64,000 bases of DNA from Helicobacter sp. 16-1353 (GTDB lineage: Bacteria; Campylobacterota; Campylobacteria; Campylobacterales; Helicobacteraceae), in contig NZ_NHYM01000005.1 in assembly GCF_003288815.1 (NCBI RefSeq), forward strand, positions 80,101 to 144,100, in the 5' to 3' direction. A model generated the notes under the pieces. That model did not search any database. It saw only the letters and a list, made by a program, of their open reading frames with translations, and was not told the origin of the DNA. A program made the translations under genes and the position numbers. Positions 46,012 to 55,281 of this stretch are shown piece by piece. Numbering within the stretch: the first letter of the stretch is position 1; the number at the start of each line of letters is the position of its first letter.

Positions 46012-47608
46012 TACTGCCCTTATTTGTGGCATTTATGGAATCTTGGGCGGAATCTGTGGAATTTGTATTAGATTTTGTGGAATCTTGGGCGGAATCTGTA
46101 AAATCTGTGGAATCCAAAGCAGAATCTATGTTAGATTCCGTATTAAATCCGCGATTTTTAAGCCAAGATTCTATATTGGAATCTAAGCTAGATTCCGCCC
46201 CATATTCGCGTAAAAAATGATAGATTGAGGCAATTCTTTTGGCATTAGATTCCACTAATTCTAAGCTTTGTAGTTCCCTAAGCTGCGAGTTTATACTTAA
46301 ATTTATCGCACTAAACGCCCCAAATGAGGAGATAATGCTAAGAAATGCAAAGAAAAAAAGCAAATTTTTAAGGGGCTTTTTAAAAATAAAAGTGCAGATA
46401 ATACCGATAAAGACGCCAAAAGTCCCTAAAAACACCATATATCTACTCGGCGTTATCCCATACTCAAGCACTCTAACAATGATTGAATAAAAAATTATGA
46501 GCGTAAAAAAGAGTAAAAATCCTAGCAAAATATTATTGTTTCTCCCCCATTTATTAGGATTTTTCGCAAGATTTGAGGCAGAATCTTGGAACGTGGAATC
46601 TATAGAATCTTTAATAAAATTTGACGATTTTGTAGAATCCTTAAAAATCGTAGAATCTGCGGAAGCAGAATCTATTGTTTTAGCAGAATCCTCCACTTTA
46701 ATAGAATCACCAAAAAGCCCCTTATTTAGCCACACTAAAATTAGCCCAAAGACACAAAACCACGCACACAGAGCAATATTGCTAATTTCTCCGCTTATAA
46801 ATCCCAACCATACGAAGATAAAATAAATCAGTAAGAGTAAAATATAGATATATGCAAAAATATGTATTAGTGCATAAACACCCTTGCAAATGACATTGAG
46901 TGCGTTATTTGGAGCGATTTTTTTATTTATTAGAGTGCGATGTATAAATGTATGGAGATTGGCGATAAAACCGATAAAAAATATCCCAAAAATCGTATTT
47001 AGTATCGCTAAACGCATATCAAAAAGGCGAAATGTCAAATTCAGCTTAAAAAGCATCTCTATAAATAAAAGCATAATGCCAGATAAAATCAAAAATAATA
47101 GAAAAAATAGCCCAAGCAACACCCAAGCAAACACGATATACAAAAAACTTGTATAATTATCCCTTAGATTTAACGCAATAAATATACTAGAAAATGCGAA
47201 AATTAGGGCAAAAAACTGATAAATCGCCCTTATGTCTTTTGCCATTAGTGGCAAAACGATGTAGAAATAAATGGGAATAGAAATAAAAATTAGGGCGAAA
47301 AATATGGCGATTTTTGCTGGATTTGGTTTTTTAAAAAATGCGTTTAAGGAAGCGAATAATCTGCCTAAATAAGGGAGTTTTGTAGAATCTAGATTTTTTA
47401 GCGATTCTAGACTTAGGCTTATTGGGATTAACATTAGGCTTAAGAATAGTATTTTTTCGACCTCTTTTGATGTCCCCAATTTTAGGCTGATTATAACTCC
47501 GCAGATTCCAGCAATTAAGCAGATTAAAGAGCCAAAAAAATGCTCTTTGAATGCGAGTTTAAAATATACATTTGCGTTTAGAAAAATCCTAAAAAAAAGC
47601 CTAAACAT
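46001..47608 (-). CDS. DUF4153-like polytopic membrane protein with repeat insertions
   Basis: A 535-residue inner membrane protein with about twelve helices. The segment RVLEYGITPSRYMVFLGTFG (about residues 375-394), followed by more helices, is the pattern I associate with DUF4153, whose function is unknown. Two low-complexity D-S-rich pieces are added: a loop at about residues 298-344 (DSAKTIDSASADSTIFKDS) and a C-terminal tail at about 469-535. Both are arrays of AGATTC-type words (46575-46715 and 46030-46200). It overlaps the downstream ATPase gene and ends two bases before the GT25 gene region, in an accessory cluster. Confidence 0.7.
   Translation of the reverse strand: MFRLFFRIFLNANVYFKLAFKEHFFGSLICLIAGICGVIISLKLGTSKEVEKILFLSLMLIPISLSLESLKNLDSTKLPYLGRLFASLNAFFKKPNPAKIAIFFALIFISIPIYFYIVLPLMAKDIRAIYQFFALIFAFSSIFIALNLRDNYTSFLYIVFAWVLLGLFFLLFLILSGIMLLFIEMLFKLNLTFRLFDMRLAILNTIFGIFFIGFIANLHTFIHRTLINKKIAPNNALNVICKGVYALIHIFAYIYILLLLIYFIFVWLGFISGEISNIALCAWFCVFGLILVWLNKGLFGDSIKVEDSAKTIDSASADSTIFKDSTKSSNFIKDSIDSTFQDSASNLAKNPNKWGRNNNILLGFLLFFTLIIFYSIIVRVLEYGITPSRYMVFLGTFGVFIGIICTFIFKKPLKNLLFFFAFLSIISSFGAFSAINLSINSQLRELQSLELVESNAKRIASIYHFLREYGAESSLDSNIESWLKNRGFNTESNIDSALDSTDFTDSAQDSTKSNTNSTDSAQDSINATNKGSNAK
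46575..46715 (-). repeat. AGATTC/GAATCT array in a DUF4153 loop
   Basis: About nine GATTC/GAATC words in 140 bases, read as D-S. A second array at 46030-46200 forms the C-terminal tail of the same gene. Confidence 0.8.
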
Positions 47609-47610
47609 CG

Positions 47611-48834
47611 CTATTCTTTTGATTTTTTGAATTGGCTAATTTTATGAGAGTTTAGCCCCAAATATAGGGGTTTTAGGATAAAAAATAGATAGATTCGCGA
47701 GATTTCACGCGTGAATTTATTGATAAATTTTGGCTTTGGAGTCTGCGTTTTTATCGCGGGATTTGGGGGCAAATTCGTGAAATCTGGCTGATTTGTGGAA
47801 TCCGGCTGATTTATGGAATCCTGCGACAAACTGGCGGAATCTGTCTTATTTTTAGAATCCGTCGATAAATTCGCAGAATCTAGCTGTTTTGCAGAATCTA
47901 AAGCAAAACCTAAAGCCTGATTTTGTATCGTGGAATATTGCGATATTTCCACATCCTCGCTGATTGGAAAGGGCTTGTAGGCGATATTCCACAGCCCATT
48001 TAGAAAAAACATATCCATATAATTATCCACGCAGTGAAACCAGCTTTTCGCCCCATAAATTAGCTTTTTTGCACCACTTGGAGTGAGATAATAGCCCTGT
48101 GTGCCAGAAATAGCGCCAAAATGAATGTGGAAATTCCCACAAATATGGCGATTTGCACCTTTTTCAAAAAGATACATAAGTCGCACATAGGGAAAATTGC
48201 TTCCGCAAATCTCGCCCAAAGCATTTAGAAAATTTTCATTAAAACTAATGTCGTCTTCTAGCACCACAAGGGGCGAATGGCTACCTAAGCACTCCTCCCA
48301 AAGCCTAAAATGCGAACTAAAACAAGCCAACTCCGCATAGCTTAGGGGTTTCCCACGAATAAATTTCGCTAGATTTGGCTTATAATATGGGACTTTAAAA
48401 GCTCCAGTTTCAATATCCTTTGCATTCGTGGCGTTAAAAAATATGAAATCAAGGGAGTTTATAGAATCTGTGGAATCTTTTGGGGATTTTTTGGATTTGG
48501 CAGATTCTGTGGGATTTGCATTGGATTCTGTGGATTCTGCTTGGTTTGTGGCGGTTTTAAAGTCTGTAGATTCTGCTATTTTTTTGGATTCACCGGATTT
48601 GACAACTTCGCTAGATTTGCCAATTTCCCCATTTTCGCTAAAGTTTTGAAAAATGATAGATTCTTTAGAAACTTTGAAGTTAGCGGAATCGCCCCTAGAT
48701 TCGGCACTATTAAGGATTCTAATTTTTATGTCCGCATTCTTAATATTTGCACTTTTGGCAAGATTTTTGATTTTCTCAATCATCGTTTTTCGTCGCTCAA
48801 TTGAATGTGCCAAATTAATAATAAAAATCCGCAA
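47611..48834 (-). CDS. GT25-family glycosyltransferase with repeat insertions
   Basis: LPS-type galactosyl/glucosyltransferase. The GT25 hallmarks are IFIINLAHSIERRKTMIEKI (about residues 3-22), LSYAELACFSSHFRLWEECL (about 154-173), PLVVLEDDISFNENFLNAL with the Glu-Asp-Asp (about 178-196), SGTQGYYLTPSGAKKLI and CVDNYMDMFFLNGLW. The family is normally about 250-290 residues. This one has 407 because of two low-complexity inserts, one after about residue 45 (to about 130, SGESKKIAESTDFKTATNQA and more) and one near the C-terminus (about 305-370, DSANLSTDSKNKTDSASLSQ). The catalytic blocks are intact. Two bases separate it from the DUF4153 gene. Confidence 0.85.
   Translation of the reverse strand: MRIFIINLAHSIERRKTMIEKIKNLAKSANIKNADIKIRILNSAESRGDSANFKVSKESIIFQNFSENGEIGKSSEVVKSGESKKIAESTDFKTATNQAESTESNANPTESAKSKKSPKDSTDSINSLDFIFFNATNAKDIETGAFKVPYYKPNLAKFIRGKPLSYAELACFSSHFRLWEECLGSHSPLVVLEDDISFNENFLNALGEICGSNFPYVRLMYLFEKGANRHICGNFHIHFGAISGTQGYYLTPSGAKKLIYGAKSWFHCVDNYMDMFFLNGLWNIAYKPFPISEDVEISQYSTIQNQALGFALDSAKQLDSANLSTDSKNKTDSASLSQDSINQPDSTNQPDFTNLPPNPAIKTQTPKPKFINKFTREISRIYLFFILKPLYLGLNSHKISQFKKSKE
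48465..48725 (-). repeat. AGATTC/GAATCT array in the GT25 gene
   Basis: A word roughly every 12-30 bases, read as D-S and E-S. A second array lies at 47770-47920 near the 3' end. Confidence 0.8.
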
Positions 48835-48933
48835 ATTTCCTCCTTAAATCCCCCAATTTACGCTATTTAAAACACAATCGCCCAAATACCAAGCCAAAGC
48901 ACCAAAAGCCCAAAAAAACGCCGAAATCGTCCT

Positions 48934-49200
48934 TTAAGCCTTATTCGCCTCTGCTAATTCTCGCTCCTCTTCCTCCATCGCCTTTACTATCTCATCATAG
49001 ATTTTTAGCGATTCTTTGGCACTTTCCTCATCGATTTTACTCATCACATAGCCGATATGAAGTAGCACATACTCGCCCACATGCACTTCCTCGCTCATCA
49101 AATCAAGGCTCGCCTCCCGCCTAACTCCCATCGTATCCAACATCGCCGTATTGTTACTTTTATCTACACTCACCACTTTTGAAGGTATCGCCAAACACAT
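48934..49200 (-). CDS. hypC: hydrogenase maturation chaperone HypC
   Basis: Chaperone that carries the Fe(CN)2CO group to NiFe-hydrogenase large subunits. The 88-residue protein starts MCLAIPSKVVSVD, with the essential Cys2, and has the family's VHVGEYVLLHIGYVMSKID block with the conserved His. It follows hypB by ten bases. HypD, E and F are not in the window. Confidence 0.95.
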   Translation of the reverse strand: MCLAIPSKVVSVDKSNNTAMLDTMGVRREASLDLMSEEVHVGEYVLLHIGYVMSKIDEESAKESLKIYDEIVKAMEEEERELAEANKA

Positions 49201-49210
49201 AAATTCTCCT

Positions 49211-50011
49211 TTATTTTTTGCTACATTTTTTTATAAATTCTATCAAATTTTTCACGCTCTGCGGCTCTTTCATGCTTACTACAAAAAGCTCTGCCTTTGG
49301 ATTTAGCTTCTCTAAATCTTTTTTGACGCTCTCAATTTTAAAGTCAAAATACTCCATAATATCACTTTTAGTAACAACCACAACATCTGCCTTTAAAAAC
49401 ATCGTAGGATATTTTAGCACCTTGTCATCGCCCTCAGGAGCGGATAAAAGCACCATATTCAAATGCTCTCCCAAATCATAACTCGCCGGACAAACCAAAT
49501 TGCCGACATTTTCGATAAATAAAAAATCCACTTCTTTAAACGCCCCGCTTGAATCTAGCTCAAAATACGCCTTTTCAATCATCGCAGCTTCCAAGTGGCA
49601 GGCGTCTCCAGTGGTGATTTGATAGGCGTTTATGTTATGCTTTTGTAGTCGCTCGGCGTCTCTATTTGTCTCCAAATCGCCCTCGATTACGGCGAATCTA
49701 AAGCTAGAATCTATAGAATCCGTATTTTTTAAATCTGCGTAGCTCGTAGAATCCTCTGGGATTTTAGATTCCACAAAATCCGCTTGGCGTGTAGAATCCG
49801 CTAGGGTTTTAGATTCTATGGAATCTGCTAGATTCTCGCCTCGCCCCACTTTGGCAAATGCCTCTAAAAGCGTGGTTTTACCGCTCCCGGGGGAGCTCAT
49901 AAGGTTTATCACATACAAATTATCTTTTTTGTAAATCTCCCGCATTTCATTTGCTTTTATGTCGTTTTTGCTTAGGATTTTTTGCGAAACCTTATAAACC
50001 TTAGAATCCAT
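49211..50011 (-). CDS. hypB: hydrogenase/urease nickel GTPase HypB with a repeat insert
   Basis: GTPase that delivers nickel to NiFe-hydrogenase (and supports urease in H. pylori). The P-loop is INLMSSPGSGKTTLLEAFAK (about residues 35-54). Later blocks are AVIEGDLETNRDAERLQKH, ITTGDACHLEAAMI (metal-binding Cys-His) and VVVTKSDIMEYFDF. At 266 residues it is about 25 longer than the H. pylori protein. The extra is an E-S/D-S-rich stretch of about 45 residues (57-103) just after the P-loop helix, encoded by AGATTC-type words at 49695-49845. GTP-binding residues are intact. It forms an operon with hypC. Confidence 0.93.
   Translation of the reverse strand: MDSKVYKVSQKILSKNDIKANEMREIYKKDNLYVINLMSSPGSGKTTLLEAFAKVGRGENLADSIESKTLADSTRQADFVESKIPEDSTSYADLKNTDSIDSSFRFAVIEGDLETNRDAERLQKHNINAYQITTGDACHLEAAMIEKAYFELDSSGAFKEVDFLFIENVGNLVCPASYDLGEHLNMVLLSAPEGDDKVLKYPTMFLKADVVVVTKSDIMEYFDFKIESVKKDLEKLNPKAELFVVSMKEPQSVKNLIEFIKKCSKK
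49695..49845 (-). repeat. AGATTC/GAATCT array in hypB
   Basis: About eight or nine GATTC/GAATC words in 150 bases, read in frame as E-S/D-S between the P-loop and switch I. Confidence 0.8.
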
Positions 50012-50050
50012 AAATATAAATCTCCATTCTATTAAATTACATAAATCGCC

Positions 50051-50968
50051 TTAAATCCCCTCAAATAGCTCTGTGCTTAGGTATCGCTCACCTGTGTCAT
50101 TTAGAATCGTTAGGATATTTTTGCCCGGATATTTTTCTGCTAGTTGTTTTGCCACAAAGAAATTCCCACCAGATGAGATTCCTACCAATAATCCCTCTTT
50201 TTTCGCTAACTCTCTAGCACTTTCAAATGCGTCATTTACATTGATTTTAATCACTTCTTTATAGATTTTCGTATTTAGATTATCCGGCACAAATCCCGCT
50301 CCAATCCCTTGAATTTTATGTGGTCCCGGAGCCCCACCGCTTAAAACTGGGCTATCGATAGGCTCAACTGCAAAAATCTCAATATCTGGATTTTTTGCCT
50401 TTAACACCTCACCAATCCCGCTAATCGCTCCACCTGTGCCAACTCCAGCTACAAAAACATCGATTTTTGTATCGCCAAAAGATTCCACAATCTCTTTTGC
50501 GGTAGTTTCTTTGTGAATCTTTGGATTGCTAGGATTTGAAAATTGATTTAGAATAATGGAATTTGGAATGCTCTCTTTTAGCTCATTTGCTTTTTCTATC
50601 GCACCTTTCATACCCTTTTCTTTTGGTGTTAGTTCCAAAGTTGCCCCAAAGAATTTCATCACTCTTCGTCGCTCGATACTCATAGATTCTGGCATTGTGA
50701 TTATTAGCTTCATACCAAGCGAGGCTGTTACCATTGCTAGTCCTACGCCTGTATTCCCACTTGTAGGCTCTATTATCGTGGTATCTTTGGTGATTTCCCC
50801 AGAATCTAATGCATCCTTAATCATCGCATAAGAAATCCTATCTTTTATCGAACTAGCTGGATTCATAAACTCGCATTTTACGAATATATTCGCTGGAGTT
50901 TTGATATTATTTATCTTTAAAACAGGAGTCCGCCCAATCAATTCAGTTACATTTTGAAATATTTTCAT
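50051..50968 (-). CDS. cysK: cysteine synthase (O-acetylserine sulfhydrylase)
   Basis: PLP enzyme making cysteine from O-acetylserine and sulfide. The 305-residue protein has the PLP-lysine block NPASSIKDRISYAMI (about residues 36-50), the substrate loop EPTSGNTGVGLAMV, the phosphate-binding GVGTGGAISGIGEVLK and the C-terminal VGISSGGNFFVAKQL. Length and motifs fit CysK; the shorter loops of CysM are not seen. ATG is preceded by AAGGAT. It is 39 bases from hypB and divergent from acnB. Confidence 0.94.
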   Translation of the reverse strand: MKIFQNVTELIGRTPVLKINNIKTPANIFVKCEFMNPASSIKDRISYAMIKDALDSGEITKDTTIIEPTSGNTGVGLAMVTASLGMKLIITMPESMSIERRRVMKFFGATLELTPKEKGMKGAIEKANELKESIPNSIILNQFSNPSNPKIHKETTAKEIVESFGDTKIDVFVAGVGTGGAISGIGEVLKAKNPDIEIFAVEPIDSPVLSGGAPGPHKIQGIGAGFVPDNLNTKIYKEVIKINVNDAFESARELAKKEGLLVGISSGGNFFVAKQLAEKYPGKNILTILNDTGERYLSTELFEGI

Positions 50969-51077
50969 ATTTATCCTTTCATTAGTTATATGTATTTAAA
51001 AACTTATATTGTATCATATTAAGCCATATAAGGAATTTTTATAAGAAATTTGCCACAAAAATATAAGGAGATTTAAT

Positions 51078-53612
51078 ATGAGTTTTAAAGATAGATATAT
51101 GGAGCAAGTATCGCAAAGAGCGAAAGAAAATGTGCCTCCATTACCATTAAATGTAAGTGATACAAAAAGTGTAATTGAGTTGCTAAAAAGTAACACAGAA
51201 GTTGAGTTCGCAAAAGATTTGCTAATCAATAGAATCCCGCCCGGGGTCGATGATAGCTCAAAAGTCAAGGCGGAATTCTTAGGCGAGATTCTAGAATCTA
51301 AGATAAAAGTAGATTCTATATCCAAGAAAGAGGCAATTAAGATTCTAGGCACAATGGTCGGTGGATACAATATAGAGCCGTTGATTAGGGCATTAAGCGA
51401 TGAGGAAATCGCACAAGATTCCGCTAATGCGTTAAAAAATCTAATCTTTGTGTATGATAATTTCAACACCATCGCCGAGCTAAGCAAAAGCAATAAATTT
51501 GCCAAAGAGGTCGTGGAATCTTGGGCGAACGCCGAGTGGTTTTTAAACAAAAAGCCACTAGATAAAGAAATCGAAGTCGTGGTTTTAAAAATCGATGGCG
51601 AGACAAATACGGACGATTTAAGTCCTGCAAGTGATGCCTTTACTAGAAGCGACATTCCACTCCACGCCCAAGCTATGCTAAAAAATAAGGTTGAAAACGC
51701 CCAAGCTAGGCTAGATTCTATAAAATCTAAGGGCAAGGTCGCATATGTGGGCGATGTGGTCGGCACTGGAAGCTCGAGAAAATCGGCTTGTAACTCCATA
51801 ATGTGGCATTTCGGCGATGAACTGCCATTTATACCAAATAAAAAGGGCGGAGGCGTGGTTATTGGCGGCGTGATTGCACCGATATTTTTCAACACCTGCC
51901 AAGATAGTGGCTGTCTGCCGATAGTAGCCGATGTCTCACAGATGAAAGAGGGTGATAAAATCACCATTTTCCCATATGATGGCGTAATAAAAAAAGATGG
52001 CACAGAGATAGCCAAATTCAATCTTAGCCCAAATACCATATTTGATGAAATGCGAGCCGGCGGGAGAATTAATCTAATAATTGGCAGAAAACTAACCGCA
52101 AAAGCTAGGAAATTCTTAAGCTTAAGTGAGGAGCAGATTTTCGCCAAGCCAACCCCACCAAAGGAATCTAACAAGGGCTACACACTCGCCCAAAAAATCA
52201 TCGGCAAAGCTTGTGGGAAAAATGGCGTCCGTGCTGGGGAATATTGTGAGCCAGAGACTTCCACCGTCGGCTCCCAAGATACCACTGGGGCGATGACTAG
52301 AGATGAGATAAAGGAAATGTCGGCGTTGAAATTCTCAAGCGACTTTGTTATGCAGAGCTTCTGCCACACTGCAGCCTATCCAAAACCAGCCGATGTCTCG
52401 CTCCAAGCGACTTTACCAGAGTTTATCACCACTCGTGGCGGTGTGGCTCTCCGCCCAAAAGATGGCGTGATTCACTCATGGCTAAATCGCTTTGTATTGC
52501 CTGATACGCTAGGGACTGGGGGCGATTCGCATACGAGATTCCCGATTGGCATTAGCTTCCCGGCTGGAAGTGGCTTAGTGGCGTTTGCCGCAGTAAATGG
52601 CATTATGCCGCTTGATGTGCCAAAGTCCGTGCTAGTGCGATTTAAAGGAACGATGAATAAGGGGATAACCTTGAGGGATTTGGTGAATGCCATTCCATAC
52701 TACGCTATAAAGCGAGGTTTGCTAACTGTTGAGAAAAAAAATAAAAAGAATATTTTCAATGGCAGAATCCTAGAAATCGAGGGACTTCCAAAGCTAAAAG
52801 TCGAACAAGCATTCGAGCTAACTGACGCAAGTGCCGAGCGAAGTGCCGCTGGGTGTAGCGTGAAGCTAGACAAAGAGCCAATTATCGAGTATTTAAAGTC
52901 CAATATCGCCCTAATTAATGCGATGATAAAAGACGGCTACGAACACAAAGAGACACTAAAGCGGAGAGCAGAGAAAATGCAAGAGTGGATTGATAATCCA
53001 GTGCTTTTAGAGGCTGATAAAGATGCCGAGTATGAGGAGATTATAGAGATTGATTTGAGCGAAATCACTGAGCCAATCGTAGCATGTCCAAATGACCCAG
53101 ATGATGTTGCCACGCTTAGCGAGGTCTTAGCCTCTCCAAATCGAGCGAAAAAAATCGACGAAGTATTTTTGGGGAGCTGTATGACAAATATCGGCTTGTT
53201 TAGGGCATTCGGGCAGGTTATAAATAAAGAGGGGCAGTTGCCAACTCGTGTGTGGATAGCTCCGCCTACGAAAATGGACGAAAAAGAGCTTATAAAAGAG
53301 GGCTATTTTGCGATTTTTGGAGCTGGAGGAGCGAGAATAGAAGCTCCGGGCTGTAGCCTATGTATGGGAAATCAAGCGAGAGTTAGAGATAATGCCGTAG
53401 TGTTTTCAACCAGCACGAGAAATTTTGATAATAGAATGGGGAAAGGTGCTCAAGTCTATCTAGGAAGTGCCGAGTTAGCGGCTGTGTGTGCGATATTAGG
53501 CAAGATTCCAAGCAAAGAGGAATACTTGGAAATTATGAATAAAAAGCTAGGAAATAGCGAAAATATCTATTCATATCTTAACTTTAACTTAATAGAGAAT
53601 TTTACGCTTTAA
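51078..53612 (+). CDS. acnB: aconitate hydratase B
   Basis: TCA-cycle enzyme interconverting citrate and isocitrate, with a 4Fe-4S cluster. The 844-residue length and domain order (swivel domain first) are those of AcnB. Blocks include [40 protein letters not shown] and [20 protein letters not shown]. Cluster cysteines are in [12 protein letters not shown] and [24 protein letters not shown] precedes the ATG. The coding DNA is more G+C-rich than its surroundings, as expected of a highly expressed gene. It stands alone, followed by a hairpin. Confidence 0.97.
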   Translation: MSFKDRYMEQVSQRAKENVPPLPLNVSDTKSVIELLKSNTEVEFAKDLLINRIPPGVDDSSKVKAEFLGEILESKIKVDSISKKEAIKILGTMVGGYNIEPLIRALSDEEIAQDSANALKNLIFVYDNFNTIAELSKSNKFAKEVVESWANAEWFLNKKPLDKEIEVVVLKIDGETNTDDLSPASDAFTRSDIPLHAQAMLKNKVENAQARLDSIKSKGKVAYVGDVVGTGSSRKSACNSIMWHFGDELPFIPNKKGGGVVIGGVIAPIFFNTCQDSGCLPIVADVSQMKEGDKITIFPYDGVIKKDGTEIAKFNLSPNTIFDEMRAGGRINLIIGRKLTAKARKFLSLSEEQIFAKPTPPKESNKGYTLAQKIIGKACGKNGVRAGEYCEPETSTVGSQDTTGAMTRDEIKEMSALKFSSDFVMQSFCHTAAYPKPADVSLQATLPEFITTRGGVALRPKDGVIHSWLNRFVLPDTLGTGGDSHTRFPIGISFPAGSGLVAFAAVNGIMPLDVPKSVLVRFKGTMNKGITLRDLVNAIPYYAIKRGLLTVEKKNKKNIFNGRILEIEGLPKLKVEQAFELTDASAERSAAGCSVKLDKEPIIEYLKSNIALINAMIKDGYEHKETLKRRAEKMQEWIDNPVLLEADKDAEYEEIIEIDLSEITEPIVACPNDPDDVATLSEVLASPNRAKKIDEVFLGSCMTNIGLFRAFGQVINKEGQLPTRVWIAPPTKMDEKELIKEGYFAIFGAGGARIEAPGCSLCMGNQARVRDNAVVFSTSTRNFDNRMGKGAQVYLGSAELAAVCAILGKIPSKEEYLEIMNKKLGNSENIYSYLNFNLIENFTL

Positions 53613-53630
53613 GATTCTCCCAAAAGCCAC

Positions 53631-53663
53631 TTCTATGCGGAATCTAGATTCTTCCGCATAGAA
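53631..53663 (+). terminator. hairpin after acnB containing GAATCTAGATTC
   Basis: TTCTATGCGGAA at 53631-53642 pairs with TTCCGCATAGAA at 53652-53663. The loop region carries an inverted AGATTC pair. It begins 19 bases after the acnB stop. No strong T run follows. Confidence 0.65.
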
Positions 53664-53784
53664 TCCGCCATAAAACGCAAAGAAAACTTTTTAGATTCCT
53701 TGTTTCCCCATAAATTTTATAAGATTCTGCATTTTATAAAATTTTTGCAAAGCAACTATAATAAAAATTCTCCTTAAACAAATC

Positions 53785-55110
53785 TTTAAGAAAATCTTTT
53801 ATCCGCTTTTGAGTTTGCTCTATAAGCCAATCATTAATGAGATTAGGGCAAATGCGATAGCAAAAAGCTCTATTTATGGGCTGGAGGCACTCTTGCGAAA
53901 GGAGCTAATACCAAAAATCATTTGCTAAATCCATTGGATAGTATCAAATATATCACCGAGAAAAAGTGTTCTTTTATAAGGATTGGCGATGGTGAAATGC
54001 CGATTTTCGCATATTACTATCCGTAGAAATACACTGAGTGGGCGGAATGTGAGCTAAAAAGCGATGAATGTGAGTGGGCGAATCTCTCAAATCAGGAGCA
54101 AGAATCTAAAATAGAATCTAGCTATAGCCTAGAATCTAAAGTAAAATCTACACTAGAATCCGCAGAATCCAACCACAAATCCCCACTAAAATCCGTAGCA
54201 GAATCTAGGTTAGAATCCGCACTAAAATCCAAAATATAAATCCGCAATGGAATCTAGTTTTAAATCCAAATTGGAATCTAAAGCAGATTCCCCACTAAAA
54301 TCTAACGCGGAATCCAAGCTAAAATCCACAGCAGAATCCATACTAGAATCCAAGCTTTAAATCCATACACAATCCCACAGAATCCAAACATAATTTTATA
54401 GAATCCAAAATAGGCTACCACCTTAAAGCTACAAATAGCATAATAACCCAAGCGTTAAATAATCACGATTTTATATCGATACACTGCAACAGGGAAAATT
54501 TTTATAGAGAAATTTGCATTAAACCAAAACCTTTTGGCAAGGGAAAATTGTCATAGTAATCGAGGCTTAGCTATTTTGGCATTTATAATGATTTGCTAGA
54601 TTCCGCTTAAAAATGCTAAGAATAAGCGATAATCCAAATTTTATGCATTCAAGTGCGATTGATAGCATTAACGCTAAGGCGTTAAATGTGGCTAAAAGCT
54701 TTGATAAAAGCAGGATTTACTTTAGCACTTGGGGCAGTGAATTGCTATGGATTTAAGCGAAATGGGCTATTTGGCATTTGATATGGTGCGTCTGCGAACT
54801 TGCTCGACGAATACAAAATTTAAGTAAGAGTGGCTCATTTGATATGGGGAGAGAATTGCTTATGATTGCTTTTTGTATAGAGAAATTTACATTAAGCCTT
54901 TAAAACCCTTTGGCAAGGGAAAGTCGCCATATGAGGGCTTAGCTATTTTGGGGTTTATAATGATTTACTAGATTCCGCTCAAAAAAATCATAAGAATAAG
55001 CGATAGTTTTAATGCGTTCAAGTGCGATTGATAAAATTAATACTAAGGCGTTAAATGTGGCTAAAAGCTTTAATAAAAGCAGGGTTTGCTTTAGCACTTG
55101 GGGTGAGTGT
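53785..55110 (+). pseudogene. decayed glycosyltransferase (GT-D/DUF1792-like) with partial duplication
   Basis: Fragments of one gene lie in different frames with many stops. They read IFKKIFYPLLSLLYKPIINE, then NHLLNPLDSIKYITEKK with CSFIRIGDGEMPIFAYYYP (about 53924-54026), then after a TAG an E-S/K-S-rich repeat stretch (54095-54375), then KATNSIITQALNNHDFIS and FYREICIKPKPFGKGK. The RIGDGE motif and the order of fragments suggest a GT-D fold glycosyltransferase. The last third occurs twice (54505-54740 and 54878-55104). No single open frame longer than about 70 codons survives, so it is broken beyond one phase shift. Family identity is a judgement by motif only. Confidence 0.6.
54505..55104 (+). 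repeat. diverged direct duplication of about 230 bases within the decayed gene
   Basis: 54505-54740 and 54878-55104 share long matches, for example AAGGCGTTAAATGTGGCTAA and TTTAGCACTTGGGG, with point changes and small indels. Copies lie about 370 bases apart. Their divergence shows the duplication is not recent. Confidence 0.75.
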
Positions 55111-55233
55111 AAAATTCGTAGGTATTTTAAATCTAAAAAATCACTATATTTTAAAAGACTACATTTTGTAACATCATTGAAAACAAAATATATTCATCAT
55201 CAAAATTCCCCTAAATGGTTATATTGATTTTGC

Positions 55234-55239
55234 TACAAT
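55234..55239 (+). promoter_or_regulatory. -10 box (GCTACAAT) of the first autotransporter
   Basis: TACAAT preceded by GC, 43 bases before the ATG at 55282. The same GCTACAAT occurs 33 bases before the second autotransporter's ATG. AGGGAGGGG is the ribosome binding site. Confidence 0.5.
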
Positions 55240-55281
55240 GCAATCTAGGTTTCATATGCATATACGAAAAAGGGAGGGGAT

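Noticed and set aside
51014..52174. 386-codon open frame antisense to acnB
   Set aside because: Lies wholly opposite a convincing aconitase, and its composition reflects the complement of acnB codons. No ribosome binding site or motif.
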